From: an uncultured Bacilli bacterium
Lineage (GTDB): Bacteria > Bacillota_I > Bacilli_A > RF39 > UBA660
Assembly: GCA_934086145.1 (NCBI GenBank)
Contig: CAKOHV010000008.1
Coordinates: 1 to 61,299, forward strand
Length of the DNA: 61,299 nucleotides
Direction: 5' to 3'
This document shows, one piece after another, positions 10,101 through 17,691 of the stretch; position 1 is the stretch's first letter, and each line of letters opens with the position of its first letter. A program made the translations under genes and the position numbers. The notes under the pieces were generated by a model. That model made no database searches and was not told the DNA's origin. It was given only the letters and a program-made list of their open reading frames with translations.

Positions 10101-12968
10101 AAGACATTTATATAAATGATCCATATTATTAATATCATGACCACGTAATAAGTGCTCATAATTAGCTGGTGGTTGAACTTCGATATAATCATAAAATTGC
10201 ATTGCTTCTATTAAATCTTCTTCGCTTCTAACTTCTGCTAAATAAAATATTTCCCCATTTAGGCAAGCACTTCCCACTAATAAGCCTTCTCTATTTTCTT
10301 CAATCAACTTACGTGGTATTCTGGCATTACGCTGAATAAAGTTAGTATTAGCATAACTTATTATCTTAAATAAATTTTTTAATCCAACTTTATTCTTAGC
10401 AATAAAAGTAATATGTTTACTGTTATCATACATATTAGCAATATGCTCCGTATAAGTCTTTGATGGAATATTTTCATACATTTGTAAATGGTCTTCATGA
10501 CACCATGGAAATTTAAAACGATATTCCATATTACCATATTTAGCAAATGGATAGTCTAAGTCTTCCTCGACAACTTCATCTTCAAGTGGTTTAAAGACAT
10601 AGTTTCTTAATGTACTTACTTCCCCAATATGTTCAAGTAATTTAGGATTGTTTTTAAAACTAATTTCTTCTAGTAATCCTACGTTATTTAAATCTTCTAA
10701 AGTTTTAATGCCTTTAATTTGACTTAACATTTTATTAAAGATATATGCTGTATTTTCCGAGTCGACATCGGCCCCATGGTGTTGCCCAACATAAACGACA
10801 ATTGTTAAAGTCTTTTCGCCAAAAGCATCACTATAATTAATTTGAATATCATTTTCTGCTGGATGTAACTTAATTTCTGGCACAAAACCATTTAAAGTTA
10901 TTCCTTCATTTACTTCAACAGTTAATTTTATTTTTTCTGTTTTGGAAGCTTTTTGAACCTTATTTAAATGATAAATATTACGATATTTCTTTACTCTTTC
11001 TTCCGTTGTAATATCAACATCATAATATTCTTCTTTGGTTATAGTTAAAACTTCTTCATCATCAACCATAATCTTTTTAAATAAACTACCAACTGAACTA
11101 TCTAAAATAGCTCCACTAGCTCCTGATTCATTAACATTTTCTTCATCATCTTCCAAAGCTTCACCAGTATCAATTCCATAGAATTTACCTAATGCTTTTA
11201 AACTATGTTTCTTTAAATCACGATTAATAACTCTTGATAACATCAAAGTATCGATAATAGGATTAGAAACCTTCCCTAAGCCATACTTATAATATGCCAT
11301 ATCGATCATGTTTTTATCGAATCTAGCATTATGAGCAACCAAAGGTAAGTTACCTATCCACTCTTTAAAACGTTTTGTAACTGTCTCTTCATCTAAAGCA
11401 TCTTTAACATCATCATCGGAAATATCTGTTACACGTGTTATTTGCTCATCAATATGATGGCCTGGATTAATTAATTCTTCAAAACGATCAACGACTTCAC
11501 CATTATGGATTTTTACGCCACCTATTTCAATCATTGAATCACCAAGACCAGGATTAAAACCAGTTGTTTCTGTATCGAATACAACAAATGTATTATTTTC
11601 AATTTCTTCATTTGTCGCATTAAAACAAACATTTAAAAATGATTCACACATTTCAATTTCAGCGCCATAACCAGCTTTAAAGAAAGGTAAATGTTTCTTC
11701 TCTTCTTCTGCTTCTGCAATCATTCGTTCCATCTCATCAATACCTTCTTGGTTTCCTGATGAACGAATTTCTTCTAAACTCTTTTTCAAATCATCTATCT
11801 TCGCTTGAGCTTTTTTCTTTAAACCTTTATTAAAAGAAGTTACTTCACCAAAAACATGCGGGAAAGACTGACAACAATCATGGTCTGTTATAGCAATTCC
11901 TCGATGTCCCCATTCCATGGCTTGACGAACCAATTTCACTTCGTCACATACGCCATCCATCTGACTCATCATCGTATGCGCATGCAACTCAAGACGTTTT
12001 TCTGGCTCATTATCAACTCTTTTAAAAGACGGAACATCTGTTAATTTTTCATAACTACGAAAATTAAATACTAAATCACTAGCAAAATTATCATAACGAA
12101 CTTGTCCCTTAAAAGAGAACCATTCGCCATTTTTTAACTCTTTTGATTTAGCTATAAAATCTTCTTCATCTTTCGCAAAGCATTTAGCTAAAATACTTGA
12201 TGTATTATCACTTATCTTTAAAGTTATTAAAAATAAATCACGTCCATCTTTTGTTTTCAACTGATTAAACTCTGAACCAAATATATAAGCTTCTAAATGA
12301 ACATTATTCTCCTCAACATTAATACTTTCGATTGTCACTAAGCCTTCTCTTGAATATTCAACTTTTTTCTTTGGTACAAAGTTCCCCTTATTACCATAAC
12401 TATTATAGTTAGAATTATTAACTGGTTCCTCATAACTTACTTCAATCTTACGAGTTCGGTCGGCTTCAATTTCATCCTGAATTTTTTTCTCATTTTCCTT
12501 ATTTATAGCTGTTGTAATTTCCATATCATAGAAACCTAATTCAACTAAACCTTGCGATAAACCTCTTATTTCTTTTTTCAAAATATCAAATTCTTCACTT
12601 CGTGAATCAAGTTCAACAATAATAAAATCATCATCAATACTAATATTTTTATTTTCTAAAGAAACTAAAGAAGGGCGTTTAGCAATTAATTCCCCCAATA
12701 ATACCTTAAAAGCTTCTAAAATATCTTCATCTTCCATCTCATTATAAATAAAATTAATATGACATTTACTTTTTCCATTAATTCCCCTTTTAGCACACTT
12801 TGTAAGCTCTAGTGTGACCACTGGATTAATAGGTTTCTCATTTTCAATAAAGACTTCAAAAGATTCTTTTTGCCTATTTAGAACAACTTTAGAGATTGTA
12901 GCCTCTAAAAAAGCACCATCTTTATCAACAAAACCAATACTATTAAAGAAACGTTCCATCTCATTCAT
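7149..12968 (-). CDS. polC: DNA polymerase III PolC, enlarged by several internal insertions
   Basis: Replicative polymerase of low-GC Gram-positives. In order: N-terminal region, OB fold (about 208-310), PHP start with HAH (329-331) and TDHD (361-364), DEDDh proofreading exonuclease (FDTETTG at 464, HNARFD near 546, final H-x4-D at 731-736), a Zn site (CPNC and CPKC), palm with PDIDLNF, second palm Asp in LKLDILGHDDPT, fingers and HhH region. The last residues, QLSLF, are a canonical beta-clamp binding motif. At 1939 aa it is roughly 500 aa longer than typical PolC (about 1440). The extra length lies at about 381-428, 601-727, 765-835 and 1005-1125, while the flanking catalytic motifs are intact. 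The start is supported by GAGGT upstream. It lies 13 bases behind dnaE, so probably co-transcribed. Confidence 0.97.
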   Translation of the reverse strand: MNEMERFFNSIGFVDKDGAFLEATISKVVLNRQKESFEVFIENEKPINPVVTLELTKCAKRGINGKSKCHINFIYNEMEDEDILEAFKVLLGELIAKRPSLVSLENKNISIDDDFIIVELDSRSEEFDILKKEIRGLSQGLVELGFYDMEITTAINKENEKKIQDEIEADRTRKIEVSYEEPVNNSNYNSYGNKGNFVPKKKVEYSREGLVTIESINVEENNVHLEAYIFGSEFNQLKTKDGRDLFLITLKISDNTSSILAKCFAKDEEDFIAKSKELKNGEWFSFKGQVRYDNFASDLVFNFRSYEKLTDVPSFKRVDNEPEKRLELHAHTMMSQMDGVCDEVKLVRQAMEWGHRGIAITDHDCCQSFPHVFGEVTSFNKGLKKKAQAKIDDLKKSLEEIRSSGNQEGIDEMERMIAEAEEEKKHLPFFKAGYGAEIEMCESFLNVCFNATNEEIENNTFVVFDTETTGFNPGLGDSMIEIGGVKIHNGEVVDRFEELINPGHHIDEQITRVTDISDDDVKDALDEETVTKRFKEWIGNLPLVAHNARFDKNMIDMAYYKYGLGKVSNPIIDTLMLSRVINRDLKKHSLKALGKFYGIDTGEALEDDEENVNESGASGAILDSSVGSLFKKIMVDDEEVLTITKEEYYDVDITTEERVKKYRNIYHLNKVQKASKTEKIKLTVEVNEGITLNGFVPEIKLHPAENDIQINYSDAFGEKTLTIVVYVGQHHGADVDSENTAYIFNKMLSQIKGIKTLEDLNNVGLLEEISFKNNPKLLEHIGEVSTLRNYVFKPLEDEVVEEDLDYPFAKYGNMEYRFKFPWCHEDHLQMYENIPSKTYTEHIANMYDNSKHITFIAKNKVGLKNLFKIISYANTNFIQRNARIPRKLIEENREGLLVGSACLNGEIFYLAEVRSEEDLIEAMQFYDYIEVQPPANYEHLLRGHDINNMDHLYKCLKKIIKCAKAAGKLIVATGDVHNINKEDRLYREIIVNQNVPGKGRHPLARYLNGSSKQNTNNENIQATIEAASHRGINLDDLDKKLLKYIYVLTKIKKIPITATNLADIYAVNKVAENEEIFRGKNGDEEKLKFVNSSLRKFLVAGIVKENDGIYELTGNYNDSETVKSGHIPNQFFRTTREMLDEFSFLEDKNLIKEIVIDNPNKIIDMLEEIEVVVYPDKPYSPIIEHSQETCRDLVFDKAHSMYGDPLPANIEERIAQEFYGDKINDLVKEKIAIDHPEMSEEERNNIFTPTLHDVIMSGYDGVVNLKKDQVLRTTEEELTEEQAIEKAKAQLTGIIGGGFDVIYLIAQKLVKHSNDDGYLVGSRGSVGSSFVASMMGITECNGLPAHYYCPNCQHSEFQDEDGVAYSENYPSGFDLPEKKCPKCQTVMIHQGNDMPFATFLGFAGEKVPDIDLNFSGDNQASAHEYTKVLFGTDNVYRAGTIGTVADKTAFGYVQGYFEERLYDVLKIEAQSYGLAVTGKDELKKKGVIKSFIRIPEVERISVGCTGVKRTTGQHPGGIVVVPGYKDIWDFTPFQYPADDPTAAWRTTHFDYHAIDADLLKLDILGHDDPTVLRMLQELANKYITHGQEDFDVTAIDLGDLDTMKIFTGPEILGVDRYKLRGSVDKNGRKYCPTGTLGVPEFGTSFLLGMLEETKPTTFAELIKISGLSHGTDVWLGNARDLCTPNENGVIQVPFKNVIGCRDDIMVNLIQWGLPPAKAFKIMEFVRKGKASKDPATWAEHAQYMKEHNIPEWYIESCHKIKYMFPKAHATAYVTSAFRIAWFKVHYPILYYCAYLSIRRDQFDIESMIKGEEAIRAKIDELDAKGNSISNKEADTRETLLLCLEMCCRGFYFKNIDVDKSDGKKFVITEDEKGLIIPFRALDGLGENVAEAIVKARKGGPFISMEDLRNRGKVNTSAMEKLKALGCLDNMSESNQLSLF

Positions 12969-12981
12969 TTTCTATACCTCA

Positions 12982-15882
12982 CTACAATTTTTCTATACTT
13001 CTAACTACAATTTGATATTTATCTATTCTTTTAGTCACTTGACCTCTTACTTTAATTAAATCATCTTTTGCTAAATTAATTAAATACTTATCATTTTTCG
13101 GAAAAATAATAAAATCACAAGTTCCAGTTTCATCACTTCCCGAAATAAAGCCCATATCTTCACCTTTTTTAGTCTTAATTTTCCGAATATTACCAACAAT
13201 AACAACCAAATCAACATACTTATCAAAGTTTTCTTTCATTTTATTAATTTTCATAATACCACTTTGATATTTACTTGAAGGATGATTAGTAACATAAAAG
13301 CCAAAGCAAGCCAGTTCTCTTGCCATTAACTCCCCTTCAGTATACTCCGGTTGTAAGATAATATTTGGTTTCATAACTAAAGATTCATCCAAATCACTAC
13401 ATAACACTGCATAATCTAGTGCACTATCAATCATCTTAAATAAACTATTATGATTAACTTTAAAATCTCTAAAGACATCAGCATCAATTAATGCTTCAAT
13501 AGTTTTTCGATTAACACTTTTACCATAAGTTCTGGCAACAAAATTAAAGAAATCTGTATACTTTCCATTTTGTTTTCTTTCCCAAATAATCAGTTCAACA
13601 GAAGACTCGCCTACATTATGAATCGTATTTAACGGCAACAATAAAGCTTTATCTTTGATAATATACTGCTCTGTACTAATATTAATATTAGGTTTAAAGA
13701 CCATAATATTTTTCTTCTTAGCTTCATCAATATATTCCTTCGTCTTAATATCACTACCAATACTCATATTAAGTAAATTAGCCATAAAATAAACAGGATA
13801 TTTGCTTTTCAAATAAGCCATCTGATAACCTATTATAGCATAAGAAACCGAATGTGCTTTATTAAATCCATAATTTGCAAACTTTATTATTAAATCATAT
13901 ACTTCTTCAGCTGTTTCTTTTGTATAACCATTTTTTAAAGAAGCCGCCACAAAAACCTCACGTTCTTGTTCCATTACTTCTACCTTTTTCTTACTCATGG
14001 CTCTTCTAATATTATCAGCAGCCGCAAAAGAATATCCCCCCATCTTAACTAAAACTTGCATAATTTGTTCTTGATAAATCATAATACCATAAGTTGGAGC
14101 TAAAATATCTTTTAAGGAAGGATCAGGATACACCACTGGTTCTTTACCTTCTTTACGACGAATATAAACATCAATATTTTCCATTGGTCCTGGTCTAAAC
14201 AAAGCTAAAGCGGCTACTAAGTCATCAAAAGAACTAACTTGTAACTTAGCTAAAAAATTCTTCATTCCGGAGCTTTCAAATTGAAAAATACCTTCCGTAT
14301 CTACCTTTCTAAATAACGCAAGAGTCTCGGTATCATTAAAGTTTATCTCATTTAAATTAATATTTTCGCCTGTTTCATTTTTGATTAAATCTAAAACATT
14401 CTGAATAATCGTCAAATTACGTAAGGCTAAAAAATCCATTTTTAATAGACCTAATTCCTCTAAGTATTCCATGGTTACACCAGTTAATATATCATTACCA
14501 CTCTTACAAATCGGAATAACATCATCTAAGGTAACGGCTGAAATAACAACTCCTGCCGCATGCGTACTTATATGTCTTTTCAAGCCTTCAAGTTTAAAAC
14601 AAATATGATACAAACGTTTAATATTTTGATTACCATCAACAAACTCTTTAACATATTTATTTTCATAATTTTCTTTTAAACTAACTTTAGGATTAAGTAA
14701 ATTACTTAACTTATCTATTAAGTCACCAGCAATCTCAAGATACTTACCAACATCCCTAATAACCTGCCTTGCTCCTAAAGTTCCAAAAGTCATTATATTA
14801 GCAACTTTCTTTACTCCATAACGTTCTTTAACATAACTAATAACTTGATCACGCTTATTATATTCAAAATCGATATCAATATCAGGCATAGTTACACGTT
14901 CCGGATTCAAAAATCTTTCGAATAATAAATCATATTTTAATGGATCAACATTCGTAATTCCTATCGCATAACTTACTAACGAACCAGCTGCTGATCCTCT
15001 TCCTGGTCCTACTAAAATACCATGAGTTTTAGCATATTTAACATAGTCATAAACAATTAAAAAATAATCCGTAAAGCCCATCTTTTTAATAACACTTAAT
15101 TCCATTAATAATCTATCCATATACTCTGGCTTAACTTGCCCATCTAAACGTTTACTTAGCCCTTTCTTACATAAGGAACACAAAAAAGCATATGAATCTG
15201 TTATTTTTTCATCATAATGGGGAATATACTTATTATTTTTAGGAATAACTAAATTAATAGAAGCAGCTAATTCTCTTGTTGTTGCCGCATCACTTTCTGA
15301 CACTTCTTTAGCTAAATAACTATCCGTTAAAGAATCAATTTCTCCCTTTTTTCCCGTTTCTATTCCTCTTAAAATTTCTAAATACCTAACATCACTAAAA
15401 ACAAAAGAACATACTTCATTTACATAAACAACCTTTTCATTAAATAATAAGACATTCTTTAATTCATATTCATCTTTATAACCAAAATAAAAATCATCAT
15501 AAATACCAGCTACTTCTTCATAAAGATCTTTAGCTTGATATGGCAAAACACCAATAACATCCTTCGCATAAGATTTTAAAGATACATAACTTACTTCATC
15601 AGTTTGCATCAATGTATTTATCTTTAATAAATTTTGATAGCCCTCATAGTTTTTTGCATACAAATAAATATGAAAATCAGCTATTAAGACATCCAAACCA
15701 ATAATTGGTTTAATACCATTTTTTAAACAAGTATCATAAAAATTAATACTGCCAAACAAATTATCATCAAGTAAAGCACAGGTAGTAATATTGTTTTCTT
15801 TTAAATACTTTATTAAATCTGGTATTTTAATTAAACTTTTTAACAATGAATAATCAGATTTTATTCCTAAAGGAACATACAT
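12982..15882 (-). CDS. dnaE: DNA polymerase III alpha subunit DnaE (short, degenerate PHP)
   Basis: Second replicative polymerase, which in Bacilli extends primers, mainly on the lagging strand. Visible parts: PHP domain (1-65), the GPGRGSAAGS fingers/palm motif at 292-301, catalytic PDIDIDF at 333-339, the third palm Asp in LLKMDF, a helix-hairpin-helix region and a C-terminal OB fold. It has 966 aa, shorter than the B. subtilis enzyme (about 1115). The usual PHP opening with metal-binding histidines (HxH) is replaced by PLGIK, so the PHP site should be inactive. The ATG follows AAGGGTGG. It sits directly upstream of polC, so both polymerase catalytic subunits are likely made from one mRNA. 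Confidence 0.96.
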   Translation of the reverse strand: MYVPLGIKSDYSLLKSLIKIPDLIKYLKENNITTCALLDDNLFGSINFYDTCLKNGIKPIIGLDVLIADFHIYLYAKNYEGYQNLLKINTLMQTDEVSYVSLKSYAKDVIGVLPYQAKDLYEEVAGIYDDFYFGYKDEYELKNVLLFNEKVVYVNEVCSFVFSDVRYLEILRGIETGKKGEIDSLTDSYLAKEVSESDAATTRELAASINLVIPKNNKYIPHYDEKITDSYAFLCSLCKKGLSKRLDGQVKPEYMDRLLMELSVIKKMGFTDYFLIVYDYVKYAKTHGILVGPGRGSAAGSLVSYAIGITNVDPLKYDLLFERFLNPERVTMPDIDIDFEYNKRDQVISYVKERYGVKKVANIMTFGTLGARQVIRDVGKYLEIAGDLIDKLSNLLNPKVSLKENYENKYVKEFVDGNQNIKRLYHICFKLEGLKRHISTHAAGVVISAVTLDDVIPICKSGNDILTGVTMEYLEELGLLKMDFLALRNLTIIQNVLDLIKNETGENINLNEINFNDTETLALFRKVDTEGIFQFESSGMKNFLAKLQVSSFDDLVAALALFRPGPMENIDVYIRRKEGKEPVVYPDPSLKDILAPTYGIMIYQEQIMQVLVKMGGYSFAAADNIRRAMSKKKVEVMEQEREVFVAASLKNGYTKETAEEVYDLIIKFANYGFNKAHSVSYAIIGYQMAYLKSKYPVYFMANLLNMSIGSDIKTKEYIDEAKKKNIMVFKPNINISTEQYIIKDKALLLPLNTIHNVGESSVELIIWERKQNGKYTDFFNFVARTYGKSVNRKTIEALIDADVFRDFKVNHNSLFKMIDSALDYAVLCSDLDESLVMKPNIILQPEYTEGELMARELACFGFYVTNHPSSKYQSGIMKINKMKENFDKYVDLVVIVGNIRKIKTKKGEDMGFISGSDETGTCDFIIFPKNDKYLINLAKDDLIKVRGQVTKRIDKYQIVVRSIEKL

Positions 15883-16002
15883 ATTATTACCACCCTTCTT
15901 TTTTAATTATATCAAAAAAACAACAAACTTTATATAACATAAAATATTAATTTTTAATATACTATAACATAATTTTCTACTAAAACGTTTTTTTCCTAAT
16001 AT

Positions 16003-16037
16003 ATAAAAAATATAGATTATCATAGACAATCTATATT
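16003..16037 (-). terminator. Terminator behind the 16036 membrane protein gene
   Basis: ATATAGATT (16010-16018) pairs with AATCTATAT (16028-16036). On the minus strand the hairpin is followed by six T. The stem overlaps the stop codon of the gene. Confidence 0.7.
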
Positions 16038-16371
16038 ACTTAACTGGTTCACAAACTATAACTGGTCCCTCTTTTTGACATTTTAATTGTTTAAAATCAA
16101 TTTCTTTTTTTAATCCTTTTCCAATATCATATACTTTATTTGTTTCTGTTCCTCCATCTTGTTCTGTAAAACTTACACGATAAGCATTTAAATCATAAGA
16201 TTCTTTAAATATTTCAAATTTAACTGCTCCTGGGAATGTAAAAAATGTAAAATAAACAAAGTATAGTAAAACTAAACAAAAAACAATCGTTAAAATATGT
16301 CTTATTGCCTTTAAAAAAATAATTCCTATTATTAGCACAATTAAGATTGATAAAAGTAATTCTAAATTCAT
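16036..16371 (-). CDS. Small membrane protein of unknown function
   Basis: I choose the ATG at 16371 because GGAAGGTG lies 7 bases upstream; an in-frame ATG at 16410 lacks a ribosome site. The resulting 111-aa protein has two hydrophobic segments close together (about residues 3-22 and 26-46), then a polar domain ending in a cysteine pair (LKCQ...VVCEP-like spacing). The family is not recognised. It stands alone between dnaE and the divergent rpmB. The C-terminal cysteine pair resembles the pattern in other exported proteins of this window, so the tail is probably extracellular. Confidence 0.65.
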   Translation of the reverse strand: MNLELLLSILIVLIIGIIFLKAIRHILTIVFCLVLLYFVYFTFFTFPGAVKFEIFKESYDLNAYRVSFTEQDGGTETNKVYDIGKGLKKEIDFKQLKCQKEGPVIVCEPVK

Positions 16372-16474
16372 AAAGCACCTTCCAATATATATTATATATA
16401 AGTATATCACATCTATTCCAAAGAAAAAATAGTATTTTATATAGTGACTTCCAAAAGAAAAAGGTCGAAATCAA

Positions 16475-16503
16475 TTGACTTTACAATAACTTTATGATAA
16501 AGT
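16475..16503 (+). promoter_or_regulatory. Probable sigma-A promoter of rpmB
   Basis: TTGACT at 16475-16480 is a near-perfect -35. A 17-base spacer leads to TAAAGT, a weak -10, overlapping the alternative TATGAT. The perfect ribosome site AAGGAGG follows before the rpmB ATG. Confidence 0.45.
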
Positions 16504-16540
16504 CTATTAGGAAACAAAAATTATTAAGGAGGCGGAAAAC

Positions 16541-16756
16541 ATGGCTACAAAAATTAGTAATACTAAACCTTTATCAGGAAATAGAAGAAGTCACGCATTG
16601 AACGCTACAAAACATGCTCAAAAGCCAAATTACCAAACTTATACTATAGATGGTGAAAAGATTGTTACAACTGCTAGAGAAGCAAGATCATTTAGAAAAA
16701 GCGCTCGTGTTAGAAAATGCGATAAGAAAGATGTTTCAGTTGAAGAAACTGCTTAA
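16541..16756 (+). CDS. rpmB: 50S ribosomal protein L28
   Basis: A 71-aa basic protein carrying the L28 signature SGNRRSHALNAT near residues 12-23, followed by a Lys/Arg-rich core ending in FRKSARVRK. L28 is a small late-assembling protein of the large ribosomal subunit. The AAGGAGG site 8 bases upstream is the strongest ribosome site seen in this window, as expected for a ribosomal gene. No zinc-binding CxxC pair is present. It is monocistronic here, pointing opposite to its neighbours; in B. subtilis it lies near rsgA-rpe, which in this window are 36 kb away. Confidence 0.93.
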   Translation: MATKISNTKPLSGNRRSHALNATKHAQKPNYQTYTIDGEKIVTTAREARSFRKSARVRKCDKKDVSVEETA

Positions 16757-16798
16757 CATCTTTTTTTATGTCCATTTTTTCTCAAAAAAAAAAATTAA

Positions 16799-16993
16799 TT
16801 ACTTTATTGTAATTAATCCCTTTTCCAACTCTTCTAAAGCACGTCCCAATTCTTTTTTATTAACATATTCACTTTGTTTCATTTGAAAATGTTTATTCTC
16901 AAGCATTTGTTTACTTCTTCTTGAAGCAATGTGGACCAACTTATACTTAGAATCGACAATATTAAGTAACTTGTCAATAGATGGATATATCAC
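16799..16993 (-). CDS. rpoZ: RNA polymerase omega subunit
   Basis: The short protein carries the omega pattern YPSIDKLL...DSKYKLVHIASRRSKQM, the helix that cradles the beta-prime subunit. I take the GTG at 16993 as start (about 64 aa), because AAGGG lies 10 bases upstream and family members begin just before PSID; a GTG three codons earlier touches the ribosome site. Omega supports assembly and stability of RNA polymerase. It is convergent with rpmB and has its own candidate promoter. Confidence 0.9.
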   Translation of the reverse strand: MIYPSIDKLLNIVDSKYKLVHIASRRSKQMLENKHFQMKQSEYVNKKELGRALEELEKGLITIK

Positions 16994-17039
16994 ATTTATC
17001 ACGCCCTTACACTAATATAATACATAATTTCCGTATAAT

Positions 17040-17068
17040 TATATAGTATTTTAGCGCTTTTTTGACAA
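17040..17068 (-). promoter_or_regulatory. Candidate rpoZ promoter
   Basis: On the minus strand TTGTCA (17068-17063) is followed after 17 bases by TATATA, or after 19 bases by TATAAT. The leader to the rpoZ start would be about 40 bases. Confidence 0.45.
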
Positions 17069-17083
17069 GAAATTTACAAAATA

Positions 17084-17467
17084 TTAAGATTCATCATTAA
17101 TTATAGATGCTTTTATCGTTCCATCTTCTTTATAAGTTAACTTTATCTTTAATCCATTTAGATTAGCTTTGCTATTACGTGGGTCTACAACATTTCCTTC
17201 ATCATCGTCGCCAACATAATAACCATTCTTAACCAAATCATTAACTGTAATAACCATATTACCATCTTCTTTTAAGGTATTTAAAGTTTTACCATAAGAT
17301 TCTGCTTGATGCAAAATTCCATTTACTTTCTCATCATAAAATTCACCGGAATGATCTTTAAAAGCATAAGATGTTGCTGATAATGTCACAAGTGTTACTA
17401 AGCCCATTGCTACTATAACAACTAACAATTCAATCATTGTATAACCATTTTTTTTCATATCTCTCAT
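17084..17467 (-). CDS. Type IV pilin-like / pseudopilin protein
   Basis: The class III leader is clear: a short basic N-terminus, KKNG, then YTMIELLVVIVAMG, with Gly at -1 of the prepilin peptidase site and Glu at +5. A roughly 20-residue hydrophobic helix and a small polar C-terminal domain follow. I start it at the ATG at 17467, where GGTG lies 6 bases upstream; in-frame starts further up have no ribosome site. It resembles competence ComGC-type or minor pilins. No assembly ATPase, platform protein or prepilin peptidase is encoded in this window, so it depends on genes elsewhere. A second pilin-like gene lies at 30884-31414. Confidence 0.8.
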   Translation of the reverse strand: MRDMKKNGYTMIELLVVIVAMGLVTLVTLSATSYAFKDHSGEFYDEKVNGILHQAESYGKTLNTLKEDGNMVITVNDLVKNGYYVGDDDEGNVVDPRNSKANLNGLKIKLTYKEDGTIKASIINDES

Positions 17468-17501
17468 AGCATTCACCATACATATTATACCACATATAGT
17501 C

Positions 17502-17540
17502 AAAAAAAGAAAAAGATAACCAACTTATCAGTTATCTTTT
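17502..17540 (-). terminator. Strong terminator downstream of the SWIM gene and coat-like frame
   Basis: AAAAGATAAC and GTTATCTTTT (17511-17520 and 17531-17540) form a perfect 10-bp stem. On the minus strand a T-rich tract follows. Confidence 0.85.
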
Positions 17541-17691
17541 AATACATTCCATTACAATTATTATCATAAACATTAGATACTTCATCTTCCATTGTACAAG
17601 TATACATTGGTTGATAAGTATGTCTATAAACATGATGATTTACCACTCTAGTATTTATTGGAATGATATGTGTTTGCCCTTTTTTGATAAA
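17539..17691 (-). CDS. Possible small spore-coat-like protein, start codon unclear
   Basis: Directly behind the TAG stop of the SWIM gene and in the same frame, 50 codons stay open to a TAA that abuts the terminator. The peptide is rich in His, Tyr, Val and Thr (VNHHVYRHTYQPMYTCT, then VYDNNC) and looks like small CotD-type coat proteins. There is no ATG. AAAAAAGGG could serve as ribosome site for an ATC or ATT start 9-12 bases later, or a downstream GTG could be used. Alternatives are TAG readthrough from the SWIM gene, a degraded gene, or chance. The position just before a strong terminator favours a translated remnant or real small gene. Confidence 0.35.
   Translation of the reverse strand, partial: FIKKGQTHIIPINTRVVNHHVYRHTYQPMYTCTMEDEVSNVYDNNCNGMY

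Noticed and set aside
11000..11400. PolC insertion as an intein
   Set aside because: No splice-junction Cys/Ser at the N-side, no terminal His-Asn, and no homing endonuclease motif; the insert is short and acidic.
17660..17690. Programmed -1 frameshift at A-AAA-AAG behind the SWIM stop
   Set aside because: The slippery sequence lies after the stop codon and the only frame that would slip into the coat-like peptide has no start codon upstream.
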